A DNA stretch of 64,000 bases from DASSFZ01 sp035292585. Lineage in GTDB: Bacteria; Chloroflexota; Anaerolineae; Fen-1058. Both the position numbers and the translations under genes were made by a program. The notes below the pieces were generated by a model that had not been told where the DNA came from, ran no database searches, and was given only the letters and a program-made list of their open reading frames with translations. Positions 25,415 to 33,555 of this stretch are shown piece by piece (position 1 is the first letter of the stretch; each line of letters begins with the position of its first letter). The stretch lies in contig DATDPU010000159.1 in NCBI GenBank assembly GCA_035292585.1, positions 7,040-71,039 on the forward strand. Reading direction: 5' to 3'.

Positions 25415-25443
25415 TTGCACGATTCCCCCATCTTGATTACAAT
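25415..25443 (+). promoter_or_regulatory. Promoter of the LysM/C39 gene (leaderless)
   Basis: TTGCAC (25415-25420), 17-bp spacer, TACAAT (25438-25443). Predicted start at about 25450, one base before the GTG start codon; no Shine-Dalgarno is present. Confidence 0.65.
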
Positions 25444-25450
25444 TCACACC

Positions 25451-26431
25451 GTGCGCTCAAAACATCGACTCCCACTTCTGTTGCTCGCCTGCCTCTTGTT
25501 GCTCCTCGCCGCGCCGGCGCAGGCTCAGGACGGGCAAGTCACACATGTTGTGCAGTCGGGCGAGAACCTGTTCCGGATCGCGCTGCGCTACGGGCTGACG
25601 GCCGACCAGGTGGCAGCCGCGAATAGCATTAGCGATCCAACGCTGATCTACGTCGGGCAGCAGCTGGTGATCCCGATCGCCGGGTCGGCTGTCCCGCCTG
25701 TTTCGGCGGCAAGCACGGCGGCGAATCCGGCCGGCTTTCACATTGTGCAGGCGGGCGAGAACGTGTTTCGGATCGGGCTGAAGTACGGCTTGACGGCGCA
25801 GCAGATCGCCACGGCCAACAGCTTGAGCAGTGTCAGCATGATCTTCGTCGGCCAACGGCTGACGATTCCGGCCGCGGTCAGCGCCCCGCCGCAGACGGCG
25901 CCGGCGGTGGATGGGGTACGCCTGGCCGCGCCGTTGTACGGGCAGCAGCGCACTTTGTCGTGCGAAGCGACGGCCGCGCGGATGCTGGCCGAATACTACG
26001 GCGCGATCAAAAGTGAGTGGTGGTTCCAGACGGCGTTGGGCCTGAGCGATAATCCGCACTCGGGCTTCAGGGGCAACGTCGATGGCGAGTTCGGGTGGAT
26101 CGATGATTATGGCGTGCATGCGGAGCCGGTCGCTCGCGCGTTATTGGCCGCCGGCATCGACGCCGGCGTGCGCTATGGCATGACCTATGCTGATTTGCGC
26201 GCCGCGCTCGATCGTAAGGCGCCCGTCATCGTGTGGACCTCGCCGCGCAGCGACTTCTACGACATGCCGGCTGGCTATCGGCTGGTGCCGGAAGAGCATA
26301 CCTACGTCGTCGTCGGTTACGATTCAGCCGGTTTCATTGTCCACGATCCCTTGTATGGCGGACGACGCTTGAAGCTGGCGTCGATACCCGGTTGGGGCCT
26401 GTTCGACAATATGGCAGTCGTCGGGCCCTGA
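25451..26431 (+). CDS. Secreted LysM-LysM-C39-like cysteine peptidase
   Basis: A 326-residue exported protein. A basic start (VRSKHR, read as Met) and a Leu-rich core end at APAQAQD, a good signal-peptidase site. Two LysM repeats follow (VVQSGENLFRIALRYGLTADQVAAAN.. split, and HIVQAGENVFRIGLKYGL), about residues 30-75 and 97-142, which bind peptidoglycan. The C-terminal domain is a C39-type papain-fold peptidase with Cys in LSCEATAARML and His in EEHTYVVVGYD. It probably acts in the cell wall. It lies between pyrK and pyrC but has its own promoter. The GTG at 25451 is chosen because it gives an intact signal peptide. Confidence 0.85.
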   Translation: MRSKHRLPLLLLACLLLLLAAPAQAQDGQVTHVVQSGENLFRIALRYGLTADQVAAANSISDPTLIYVGQQLVIPIAGSAVPPVSAASTAANPAGFHIVQAGENVFRIGLKYGLTAQQIATANSLSSVSMIFVGQRLTIPAAVSAPPQTAPAVDGVRLAAPLYGQQRTLSCEATAARMLAEYYGAIKSEWWFQTALGLSDNPHSGFRGNVDGEFGWIDDYGVHAEPVARALLAAGIDAGVRYGMTYADLRAALDRKAPVIVWTSPRSDFYDMPAGYRLVPEEHTYVVVGYDSAGFIVHDPLYGGRRLKLASIPGWGLFDNMAVVGP

Positions 26432-26512
26432 TCAGTGAACAGTTATCCGTGAGCAGTCGTCAGTAAGCGGTCAACACTCCTCACTGTTGACTGCTCACTG
26501 TTCACTGCGTTT
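26432..26512. repeat. CAGTGAACAGT inverted repeat element
   Basis: CAGTGAACAGT, TGAGCAGTC and GTCAACA on the left are mirrored by TGTTGAC, TGCTCACTG and TTCACTG on the right, filling the gap before pyrC. Confidence 0.75.
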
Positions 26513-26524
26513 GCTATCCCCACT

Positions 26525-27814
26525 ATGACCAAGAAACCCATTCTCCTCATCCGCAGTGGCCAGATCGGCACGCCGCAAGGCTTGAAGAAGGCCGACGTCC
26601 TGATCCGGGGCGAGCGCATCGTCGCGGTCGAAGCCGGGCTTACCGCTCCGCCGGGCGCGCAGTTGATCGAGGCGTCGGGCTGCATCATCCTGCCTGGCCT
26701 GATCGATGCTCACGTTCACCTGCGCGAGCCGGGCGATGAACACAAAGAGGATTTTTTCAGCGGCACGCAGGCCGCGCTGGCCGGCGGCGTGACCACCGTG
26801 CTGGGCATGCCGAACACCCAGCCGCCGATCACCGACGCGACGCTGCTCGCGCATGCGCTCACGCTCGCCGCGCAGAAGGCAGTGTGTGACCACGGCCTGT
26901 TCCTCGGCGCGACGCACGATAATGTAACCACCGCCTTCAAAGTGAAAGAGGCCATCGGCCTGAAACTGTACATGGGTTCGAGCACCGGGTCGCTCATGGT
27001 CAGCGATTTTGCCGGGCAGTACACACATTTCAAGGCGTATCCGCCGGAGCGAGTGCTTGCGCTGCACGCGGAGGATGAGCCGGCCGTGCAGTTCTTCGCC
27101 AGGTTGGGCCAGCGCCGCCCGCCGTTGTGCGCCGAGCTGGCCGTGCAGCGCGCGCTCGCGATGGCGGCCGAGCTGAAACGCCGCATCCACATCTGCCATT
27201 TATCGACCGCGCGCGAACTCGAATTGGTGAAGGAGGCTAAAAAGCGCGGCGTGAAGGTGACATGCGAGGTTTCGCCGCACCACCTATTTTTATCGAGCGA
27301 AGTCGAGCAGCATCTCGGCCCGTTAGGGCAGATGAATCCACCCCTGCGTTCGGAAAAAGACACGGAAGCGCTGTGGAAGGATATGGCCGCCATCGACCTG
27401 ATCGCCACCGACCACGCGCCGCACACGTTGCAGGAGAAGCAGGGCGAGTCACCGCCATCGGGCGTGCCCGGTTTGGAGACTCTATTGCCGCTGCTGTTGA
27501 CCGCCGTGCATCAAAAGCAGATGTCGTATGGGGAGCTGGTGCGGCTCAGTTCAGCCGGGCCAGCCCGGGTCTTCGGTCTGGTCGACAAGGGCCGCATCGA
27601 CGAAGGCGCGCACGCCGATCTGGTCATCATCGATCCGGCCGTGCAGTGGAAAATTGATGGGACGAAATCGTTTACGCGCTGTGGTTGGACGCCATTCGAG
27701 GGCTGGCAGGTGCGGGGCAAGATCGAAAAGGTTTATCTGCGCGGCCAGCTTGCCTTCGAGGCTGGACAGGTGCTGGCCGAACCGGGCTGTGGACAGCGCG
27801 TGAAGCAAGCGTAA
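26525..27814 (+). CDS. pyrC: Dihydroorotase, class I
   Basis: Interconverts carbamoyl-aspartate and dihydroorotate. A 429-residue zinc amidohydrolase: metal ligands in DAHVHLREPG (HxH), H in the CHLSTARE block, and Asp in IATDHAPH. The position usually occupied by the carboxylated lysine reads LKLYMGSSTG, in which the Lys is kept. GMPNTQPPITD is the substrate-binding block. Length is standard for class I. The ATG has no strong Shine-Dalgarno. It closes the pyrimidine operon and converges on lepA. Confidence 0.94.
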   Translation: MTKKPILLIRSGQIGTPQGLKKADVLIRGERIVAVEAGLTAPPGAQLIEASGCIILPGLIDAHVHLREPGDEHKEDFFSGTQAALAGGVTTVLGMPNTQPPITDATLLAHALTLAAQKAVCDHGLFLGATHDNVTTAFKVKEAIGLKLYMGSSTGSLMVSDFAGQYTHFKAYPPERVLALHAEDEPAVQFFARLGQRRPPLCAELAVQRALAMAAELKRRIHICHLSTARELELVKEAKKRGVKVTCEVSPHHLFLSSEVEQHLGPLGQMNPPLRSEKDTEALWKDMAAIDLIATDHAPHTLQEKQGESPPSGVPGLETLLPLLLTAVHQKQMSYGELVRLSSAGPARVFGLVDKGRIDEGAHADLVIIDPAVQWKIDGTKSFTRCGWTPFEGWQVRGKIEKVYLRGQLAFEAGQVLAEPGCGQRVKQA

Positions 27815-27820
27815 TCAACA

Positions 27821-27853
27821 AGAAACCGGGTTTCTCAAAGAAACCCGGTTTCT
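27821..27853. repeat. GAAACCGGGTTTC double palindrome between convergent pyrC and lepA
   Basis: AGAAACCGGGTTTCT followed 3 bp later by AGAAACCCGGTTTCT. It lies 7 bp after pyrC and touches the lepA stop, so it may act as the shared transcription end. Confidence 0.8.
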
Positions 27854-29656
27854 CTATTCTTCCCCCAGCTTCAAAATCGCCATGAATGCTTCCTGCGGCA
27901 CTTCGACCGTGCCGATCATCTTCATGCGCTTCTTGCCGGCCTTCTGCTTTTCCAACAACTTCCGTTTGCGGCTGATGTCGCCGCCGTAACACTTGGCGAG
28001 CACGTCTTTGCGCTGCGCCTTGACGGTTGTGCGCGCGATGATCCGTCCGCCAACCGCCGCCTGGATCGGCACCGGGAATTGTTGCGACGGGATCACTTCC
28101 TTCATCTTGCGCGTGATCGCGCTGCCCTTCTCGTAAGCTTGATCCTTGTGGATAATCACCGCCAGCGCGTCGACCAGCACTTCGTTGACCAGGATGTCCA
28201 TCTTCTGCAAGGTCCCGGCGCGGTATTCCTCGAAGGTGTAGTCCATCGACGCATACCCGCGCGTGCGGCTCTTGAGCTGATCGTGGAAATCGACGATCAT
28301 TTCCGACAGCGGCAGGCGATAGGTGAGCACCACGCGGTTCGGGTCGAGGTATTCCATGCCCACCTGCTCGCCGCGCCGATGGATCACCAGGTCCATCACC
28401 GTGCCGATGTACTCGGCCGGCGTGAACACCTGCACCTTCATCCACGGTTCGCGAATCTCTTCGATCGAGGTGGGATCGGGCAGCGCGGCGGGTGAATCGA
28501 CGCGGATGATCTGGCCGTCGGTCTTCAGCACCTCGTACTCCACGCTCGGCGCGGTGGCGATGATATCCAGGTCGTACTCGCGCTCCAGCCGCTCCTGAAT
28601 GATCTCCATGTGGAACAAACCCAGGAACCCGCAGCGGAAGCCGAAGTTGAGCGCCTGCGACGCCTCCGGCTGGTACACCAGCGAGGCGTCGTTGAGCTGC
28701 AGCTTTTCCAGCGCATCTTTGAGCTCGTGGTAATCATCGGTCTCGATCGGGTACAGCCCGGCGAACACCATCGGCTTGATCGGGCGGTAGCCGGGCAGCG
28801 GCCCGGCAGCGGGCCGCTCGACCGTGGTGATGGTGTCGCCCACGCGACAATCGCGGATCGTCTTCAGCCCGGTAGCGACGTAGCCGACTTCGCCGGCTTC
28901 CAGTCGCTCGCCCGGTTTCATCGTCGGCGCGAAGATGCCCAACTCCAGCGGATCGGTTTCCGCGCCGCTCGCCATGAATCTCAACCGGGTCTTCCGCTCG
29001 ATCACGCCATCCATGATGCGGACGTAGGCGATCACGCCTTTGAAGGCGTCGTAGTGGCTATCGAAGATCAGCGCGCGCAGCGGCGCAGCGGGATCACCTT
29101 TGGGTTGCGGCACGCGCTCGACGAGGGCTTCGAGCAGGCCGTCAATGCCCGTGCCGACTTTGGCTGATACGCGCAGCACGTCTTCGGCGGGCACACCCAG
29201 GAGGTGCGCGATCTCTGCCGCCGCTTCGTCGGGCCGCGCCGAAGGCAGGTCGATCTTGTTGACGACCGGAATGATGGCGAGGTCGGCGTCGAGCGCGAGA
29301 TACAAGTTTGCCAGCGTCTGCGCCTCGACGCCTTGCGCGGCATCCACGACCAGCACCGCGCCTTCGCACGCGTTCAATGCCCGGCTGACTTCGTAGGTGA
29401 AGTCGACGTGGCCGGGCGTATCGACCATGTTCAGCTCGTAGGTCTCGCCCGATTTCGCAGTGTGCTGCATGCGCACGGCCGACGCCTTGATCGTCACGCC
29501 TTTCTCGCGCTCGAGGTCCATCGAGTCGAGCACCTGCGCCGTCATGTCGCGGGCGGAGATCGTGCCAGTGATTTCCAGCAACCGATCGGCCAGCGTCGAT
29601 TTGCCGTGATCGATGTGGGCGATGATACAAAAATTGCGAATGTGGCGTTCGTCCAT
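27854..29656 (-). CDS. lepA: Elongation factor 4 (LepA)
   Basis: A 600-residue ribosomal back-translocase GTPase. G motifs are visible: AHIDHGKST (G1), the RGITIKA-equivalent REKGVTIKA (G2), DTPGHVDF (G3) and NKIDLP (G4). The C-terminal LepA-specific region ends with KRKLLEKQKAGKKRMK. Length matches the family exactly. TATAAT (29667-29672, minus) ends 10 nt before the ATG with no Shine-Dalgarno, so the mRNA is nearly leaderless. Confidence 0.97.
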   Translation of the reverse strand: MDERHIRNFCIIAHIDHGKSTLADRLLEITGTISARDMTAQVLDSMDLEREKGVTIKASAVRMQHTAKSGETYELNMVDTPGHVDFTYEVSRALNACEGAVLVVDAAQGVEAQTLANLYLALDADLAIIPVVNKIDLPSARPDEAAAEIAHLLGVPAEDVLRVSAKVGTGIDGLLEALVERVPQPKGDPAAPLRALIFDSHYDAFKGVIAYVRIMDGVIERKTRLRFMASGAETDPLELGIFAPTMKPGERLEAGEVGYVATGLKTIRDCRVGDTITTVERPAAGPLPGYRPIKPMVFAGLYPIETDDYHELKDALEKLQLNDASLVYQPEASQALNFGFRCGFLGLFHMEIIQERLEREYDLDIIATAPSVEYEVLKTDGQIIRVDSPAALPDPTSIEEIREPWMKVQVFTPAEYIGTVMDLVIHRRGEQVGMEYLDPNRVVLTYRLPLSEMIVDFHDQLKSRTRGYASMDYTFEEYRAGTLQKMDILVNEVLVDALAVIIHKDQAYEKGSAITRKMKEVIPSQQFPVPIQAAVGGRIIARTTVKAQRKDVLAKCYGGDISRKRKLLEKQKAGKKRMKMIGTVEVPQEAFMAILKLGEE

Positions 29657-29666
29657 AATCTCGAAG

Positions 29667-29672
29667 ATTATA
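29667..29672 (-). promoter_or_regulatory. lepA -10 element (near-leaderless transcript)
   Basis: Perfect TATAAT on the minus strand, predicted start near 29660, only about 4 nt before the ATG. The -35 position reads GGTTTC and lies in a repeat copy. Confidence 0.6.
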
Positions 29673-29688
29673 CCATGCGGGTAGAAAG

Positions 29689-29720
29689 AGAAACCCGGTT
29701 CTTCAAGAAACCGGGTTTCT
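29689..29720. repeat. GAAACCGGGTTTC palindromic element upstream of lepA
   Basis: AGAAACCCGGTT (29689-29700) and AGAAACCGGGTTTCT (29706-29720). Confidence 0.75.
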
Positions 29721-29743
29721 ATGTAGGGAACTCGCGGCTCGTG

Positions 29744-29983
29744 TCACGGGCAATCTAACGCCGCCGAGAAAAACTTGCTCTCGGCCCGCGCGTTGGCGCT
29801 GTCGCCGGTGATGTTGATCGACCCATCGCCCGAAGTGATGTCCGTCCCCCCACTGCGGTTGATAGTCGTCTGGCGGCTGTCGATCTTATCGATCTTATCA
29901 GATTGGTACACGCCGCCACCAGCTTTAGCGCTACCCCTAATGTTCACGCCTCCGCTGCGCGAGGTTGTCTTCTTCTTGGTCAT
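29744..29983 (-). CDS. Small Gly/Ser/Thr-rich protein of unknown function
   Basis: A 79-residue open frame starting TKKKTTSRSGGVNIRGSAK and continuing with short beta-prone Gly-Asn-Ile blocks (TTINRSGGTDIT, SINITGDSANARA). Similar GxVNIxG-type sequences occur in bacterial proteins of unclear function; I recognise no family. It begins 24 nt behind the histidine kinase gene on the same strand with GCGGGA upstream, so it may be translated from the same mRNA. Codon use is unremarkable. It could be a real small protein or a chance frame. Confidence 0.45.
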   Translation of the reverse strand: MTKKKTTSRSGGVNIRGSAKAGGGVYQSDKIDKIDSRQTTINRSGGTDITSGDGSINITGDSANARAESKFFSAALDCP

Positions 29984-30007
29984 GCCGATTCCCGCCTGCT
30001 GATTGTC

Positions 30008-31336
30008 TCACCGCACCCGCAACGGTGTCGTTCCCCGCTTCACCCGCTTCGGCCCATCGGCGGGCAACGCGAAGGTGAAGCGGCTGCCTTTGCCCTCGAC
30101 GCTCTCGCACCACACGCGCCCGCCGTGCAACTCGACGATGCTCTTCGTGATCGCCAGCCCCAACCCCAGGCCGCCGTGCTTGCGCGCGATGTGCGGCTCG
30201 ACCTGATAGAAGCGCTCGAAGATGCGCTCGACATCTTTGCGCGGGATGCCGATGCCGTTGTCGCGGACGCACACCTGTACCTCGCCGTTGACCACCTTGC
30301 CCGAAATTTCGATCCGCCCTTGCGGCGGCGTAAACTTGCTGGCGTTCGTCACCAGGTTGTTCAGCGCCAGGCGCGTCTTGTCCCAATCCGCATGGATCAG
30401 CAGCGCCGGGTCGGACAGGTCGATGCGAACCAACTGGTCTTTAGCCTGCACCATATCTTGGCACTCGTTGAGGACCGCGTCGATCAGGTCGGCGGCCCGG
30501 AAGCGGGTGGCGTTGAGCATGGCCTCGCCGGTATCGACGTATTGGAGGTTGATCATGTCGTCGATGATCGAACGCAGCTGCTCGGCCCCTTTCAGCACCC
30601 CTTCCAGCTGGGTGGCGGTGGCGTCGTGGGCGTCTTCACGCAGCATGGCGGCGTAGCCCAGGATCAGGTTGAGCGGCGTGCGCAGCTCGTGCGAAGCGAT
30701 GGCGATGAAATCGCTCTTGCGCCGGTCGAGATCGTTGAGCTTTTGATAGGCTTTGCGTAGCGCCGCCACCAGCCGCGCATTTTCGATCGCCACCGCGGCC
30801 TGGTTGGCAAACGTCGTCAGCACTTGAATATCTTCTTCGCCGAAATAATCGTCGCCCTGTTTGTTCAACGCTTCCAACACGCCGATCGGGCGGTCTTTGA
30901 TGGTCATCGGCACGCCCAGGATCGAGCGAGTGAGAAAGCCGGTTCGCTGTGCGGCCTGGTTGAAGTGCCGAGGGTCCTGCGTCACGTCGCCGACGACGAG
31001 CGGGGCGCGCTGTTTTAGAATCGTTCCGGCAATGCTGCCTTCGAGCGGCACACGGATATTCGCCAGGTCTTCACGCTTGGTGCCGGTGGAAGCGGCGAAG
31101 ACCAGCGCGCCGGTGCGCTCGTCCAGCAGCATGATCGATGCCGCTTCGGTATTGGTCAGCTCGGTCGCGGCTTCCAGGATGACGCCCAGCAGCTGGTCGA
31201 TGTCGAGCGTGGTAGTCAGCCCACGGCTGATTTCCAGGATGCGCTGGAGGCGAGCGGTCTGCCGCTGCAGGCTGGTGATGGTCTCGCGGAGCGGCCCCGT
31301 ACCCGTCTCGGACTGAGGTGAAGCAGTTTGCGTCAT
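30008..31336 (-). CDS. GAF-domain sensor histidine kinase
   Basis: A 442-residue soluble kinase with no membrane segments. A short coiled coil (about 20-40) leads into a GAF domain (about 45-190), then HisKA with the phospho-accepting His216 in IASHELRTPLN, and an HATPase domain with NLVTNASKFT (N box), VRDNGIGIP (G1), FERFYQ (F) and GGLGLGLAITKS (G2). It senses an intracellular signal, unidentified. No response-regulator gene is adjacent, so it is an orphan kinase. Upstream is an inverted-repeat element. Confidence 0.93.
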   Translation of the reverse strand: MTQTASPQSETGTGPLRETITSLQRQTARLQRILEISRGLTTTLDIDQLLGVILEAATELTNTEAASIMLLDERTGALVFAASTGTKREDLANIRVPLEGSIAGTILKQRAPLVVGDVTQDPRHFNQAAQRTGFLTRSILGVPMTIKDRPIGVLEALNKQGDDYFGEEDIQVLTTFANQAAVAIENARLVAALRKAYQKLNDLDRRKSDFIAIASHELRTPLNLILGYAAMLREDAHDATATQLEGVLKGAEQLRSIIDDMINLQYVDTGEAMLNATRFRAADLIDAVLNECQDMVQAKDQLVRIDLSDPALLIHADWDKTRLALNNLVTNASKFTPPQGRIEISGKVVNGEVQVCVRDNGIGIPRKDVERIFERFYQVEPHIARKHGGLGLGLAITKSIVELHGGRVWCESVEGKGSRFTFALPADGPKRVKRGTTPLRVR

Positions 31337-31383
31337 GATGGTCCCGTTGCGGAAGGGTGAGTTGGATAGCCAAACGGTTAGTT

Positions 31384-31521
31384 ACTCACCTTACGCAGCC
31401 GCCGTTCAACTTCGCTCGAAGCCCGCGTCCGCGCGGGCGTTTCCAGCCGTTCACCCGACCGCGACGGGAGCACTGCATCGCCTATGGGACGCGGTCGGGG
31501 AGCAGACTGCGTAAGGTGAGT
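31384..31521. repeat. CTTACGCAG-ended inverted-repeat element (138 bp)
   Basis: Perfect 15-bp terminal arms ACTCACCTTACGCAG (31384-31398) and CTGCGTAAGGTGAGT (31507-31521), with an inner CCGACCGCG/CGCGGTCGG pair. It lies between TTAGTTAGCTGG-type tetranucleotide runs. No coding capacity. A MITE-like element; a relative is at 36919-37011. Confidence 0.8.
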
Positions 31522-31573
31522 TAGTTAGCTGGTTTGTTAGTTGGCTGCCCCTATCGTCAGGCCAGGTGGAATG

Positions 31574-32380
31574 TTATGAGGGCGGGATCAGGCTGTCGAT
31601 GGCAGCAGTGATGTCAATGGATGGCGCCTGCGCGGTCCCCGGCGTGAGCCAGGCTAAGAACTCGACGTTACCGGCCGGGCCTTCAATCGGCGAGCGGATG
31701 ACACCGCGCGCGATCCAGCCCCGCTCGGCCGCCCAACCTAAGACCGTCTTCAGCACCTCGCGATGCACGCCTGGGTCGCGCACGACGCCGCCCTGGCCCA
31801 CGTGCTGGCGTCCCGCCTCGAACTGCGGCTTGATCAGCGCGATCACGTGCCCGTCCTGGGCGATCCAGTGCGCAACGGCGGGCAAGATCAATTTTAGCGA
31901 GATGAACGCGACATCGATCGTGACGATCTGAGCGAGCGTCGGGTTACCTGTTGGATCGGGCGGCAAAGCGGTCAACGTCCGCGCGTTGGTGCGATCGAGC
32001 GCGGTGACGCGCGGATCGGTGCGCAGCTTCCAAGCGAGCTGGCCGTAACCTACGTCGATGGCGATCACGTGCGCCGCGCCACGCTGCAACAGCACGTCGG
32101 TGAAGCCGCCGGTGGAAGCGCCCACGTCGGCGCACACGGCGCCCGCCACCGGCGCGTCAAACGCATCGAGCGCGGCGGCGAGTTTGAACCCGCCACGACT
32201 GGCGTACGGCAATTGTGCTTTGATGCGGATATCGGCGTCGGGTGGGACGAGCACGCCCGGCCGATCGGCGACCCGATCGCCGATCATCACCTCGCCTGCC
32301 AGAATCAGCCGCTGGCCTCGTTCGCGGCTATCCACTAATCCCCGTTCGACGAGAAGACGATCGAGCCGGACTTTCGTCAC
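31574..32380 (-). CDS. tlyA: TlyA-family 16S/23S rRNA 2'-O-methyltransferase (hemolysin A family)
   Basis: A 268-residue protein with an N-terminal S4 RNA-binding domain (RLDRLLVERGLVDSRERGQRLI) and an FtsJ-like methyltransferase domain. The SAM-binding motif is CADVGASTGGFTDVLL, followed by AIDVGYGQLAWKLR, and a K-D-K-type catalytic set includes IKPQFEAG. The TlyA family methylates rRNA cytidines. Start is the GTG at 32380: a TTGACT-16-TATGCT promoter puts the transcription start on that very codon. The nine upstream codons would lie in the promoter and are rejected. Confidence 0.9.
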   Translation of the reverse strand: MTKVRLDRLLVERGLVDSRERGQRLILAGEVMIGDRVADRPGVLVPPDADIRIKAQLPYASRGGFKLAAALDAFDAPVAGAVCADVGASTGGFTDVLLQRGAAHVIAIDVGYGQLAWKLRTDPRVTALDRTNARTLTALPPDPTGNPTLAQIVTIDVAFISLKLILPAVAHWIAQDGHVIALIKPQFEAGRQHVGQGGVVRDPGVHREVLKTVLGWAAERGWIARGVIRSPIEGPAGNVEFLAWLTPGTAQAPSIDITAAIDSLIPPS

Positions 32381-32386
32381 GCCACA

Positions 32387-32414
32387 AGCATATTCCAACT
32401 CGGGCAAAAGTCAA
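32387..32414 (-). promoter_or_regulatory. tlyA promoter (leaderless)
   Basis: TTGACT (32409-32414), 16-bp spacer, TATGCT (32387-32392) on the minus strand; predicted start 32380, the G of the GTG start codon. Confidence 0.7.
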
Positions 32415-32458
32415 GGATATCAAAGTACAACCCGCTTGCGCCCTAACTCAAAAATACT

Positions 32459-32487
32459 TTGCAGGTACTCTGGCGGGGTGATATAAT
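32459..32487 (+). promoter_or_regulatory. Promoter of the glycan-module genes
   Basis: TTGCAG (32459-32464), 17-bp spacer, perfect TATAAT (32482-32487). Divergent from the tlyA promoter with 45 bp between the -35 elements. Leader about 45 nt. Confidence 0.7.
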
Positions 32488-32538
32488 GCGGCCTTGCCCA
32501 GCGGCGGCAAGCGCCGCCGCTGCTGTGCGGAGGATGGA

Positions 32539-33552
32539 TTGCGCAGACTGACGTTTTGGATCGGCCTGGCCGTCAGCGCCGTGGCCTTATGGCTGGCCTT
32601 CCGTGAAGTCGATTGGGATAGCTTGGGACAGGCGTTGCGCAACGCGAATTATCTGTGGTTGATTCCTTCGGCGTTGGCGTTGTTGGCGGCTATGGCTGCG
32701 CGCGCCGAGCGCTGGCGCTGGCTGCTGGGCGGGCGCGAGCGCGTGTCGTTTGGACAGGCCTTTCGCGCCCTCTCGATCGGCTATCTGGTGACGAACGTAT
32801 TTCCATTCCGGCTGGGCGAAGTCGTCCGGCCGGTCGTCGTTTCGCGCGGCGGCAAAGTCCCCGCCATGCAAGCCTTTTCGACGATTGCGCTTGAACACGT
32901 GCTCGACGTGTTGGTGGTGCTGGCGATCCTGGCGCTGGTGCTGCCGGGGCTGCCGCTGCCAGAAGGCGCGGCGCTGGGCGCGCAACGTGGCGGACTGATA
33001 TTCGGCGGGCTGGCGGTGGTGATGCTCATCGTCGTGTGGCAACGCGCGCGCGCCGAGCGGCTGGCGAGTTGGGGCCTGCAGCGCATCCCACGGCTTCACC
33101 CTGATCCGTGGCTGCGGCGTTTCAACTCCGTCATGGATGGCCTGAGCGTGCTGCGTTCGCCGCGCCTGTTCACGGCTTCGATCGTCTGGTCGCTGGGCGC
33201 ATGGGTGCTATCGGCCATCTCGTTTCACCTGGCCTTGATCGGGTTTGCGCCGGACGCGCCATTCACGGCCTCGCTATTCGTCACCGCCACGACGACGCTG
33301 GTGCTGCTGGCGCCATCGTCGCCGGGTTACATCGGCGTGATCGAGCTGGCGATCCAACAATCGTTGGTCGTCTTCGGTATTTCAGATAGCATCGGGCTGG
33401 CGTACGCCATCGCCTTCCACGCGATGGAGTTCATCGTCATGAACGTAGCCGGTATCGTGGGCTTGATGCAGGAAGGCATGTCGTGGTCGGCGATGGTGTC
33501 GACGGTGCACCAGGCCGAAGTCACACACGAAGCGCCGGCCGTCACGGAGTAG
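32539..33552 (+). CDS. LPG-synthase-TM / UPF0104-family integral membrane protein
   Basis: A 337-residue polytopic protein with about eight helices, of the family formed by the flippase half of MprF (lysylphosphatidylglycerol synthase TM). Typical blocks are the RAERWRWLLGG loop, the SIGYLVTNVFPFRLGEVVRP signature and ALEHVLDVLVVL. Family members are often encoded beside glycosyltransferases and are thought to move lipid-linked substrates; here GT4 and epimerase genes follow. Start is the TTG at 32539 because GGAGG lies 5 nt upstream; the 15 codons before it are Arg/Cys-rich and in the leader. Confidence 0.88.
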   Translation: MRRLTFWIGLAVSAVALWLAFREVDWDSLGQALRNANYLWLIPSALALLAAMAARAERWRWLLGGRERVSFGQAFRALSIGYLVTNVFPFRLGEVVRPVVVSRGGKVPAMQAFSTIALEHVLDVLVVLAILALVLPGLPLPEGAALGAQRGGLIFGGLAVVMLIVVWQRARAERLASWGLQRIPRLHPDPWLRRFNSVMDGLSVLRSPRLFTASIVWSLGAWVLSAISFHLALIGFAPDAPFTASLFVTATTTLVLLAPSSPGYIGVIELAIQQSLVVFGISDSIGLAYAIAFHAMEFIVMNVAGIVGLMQEGMSWSAMVSTVHQAEVTHEAPAVTE

Positions 33553-33555
33553 CTT

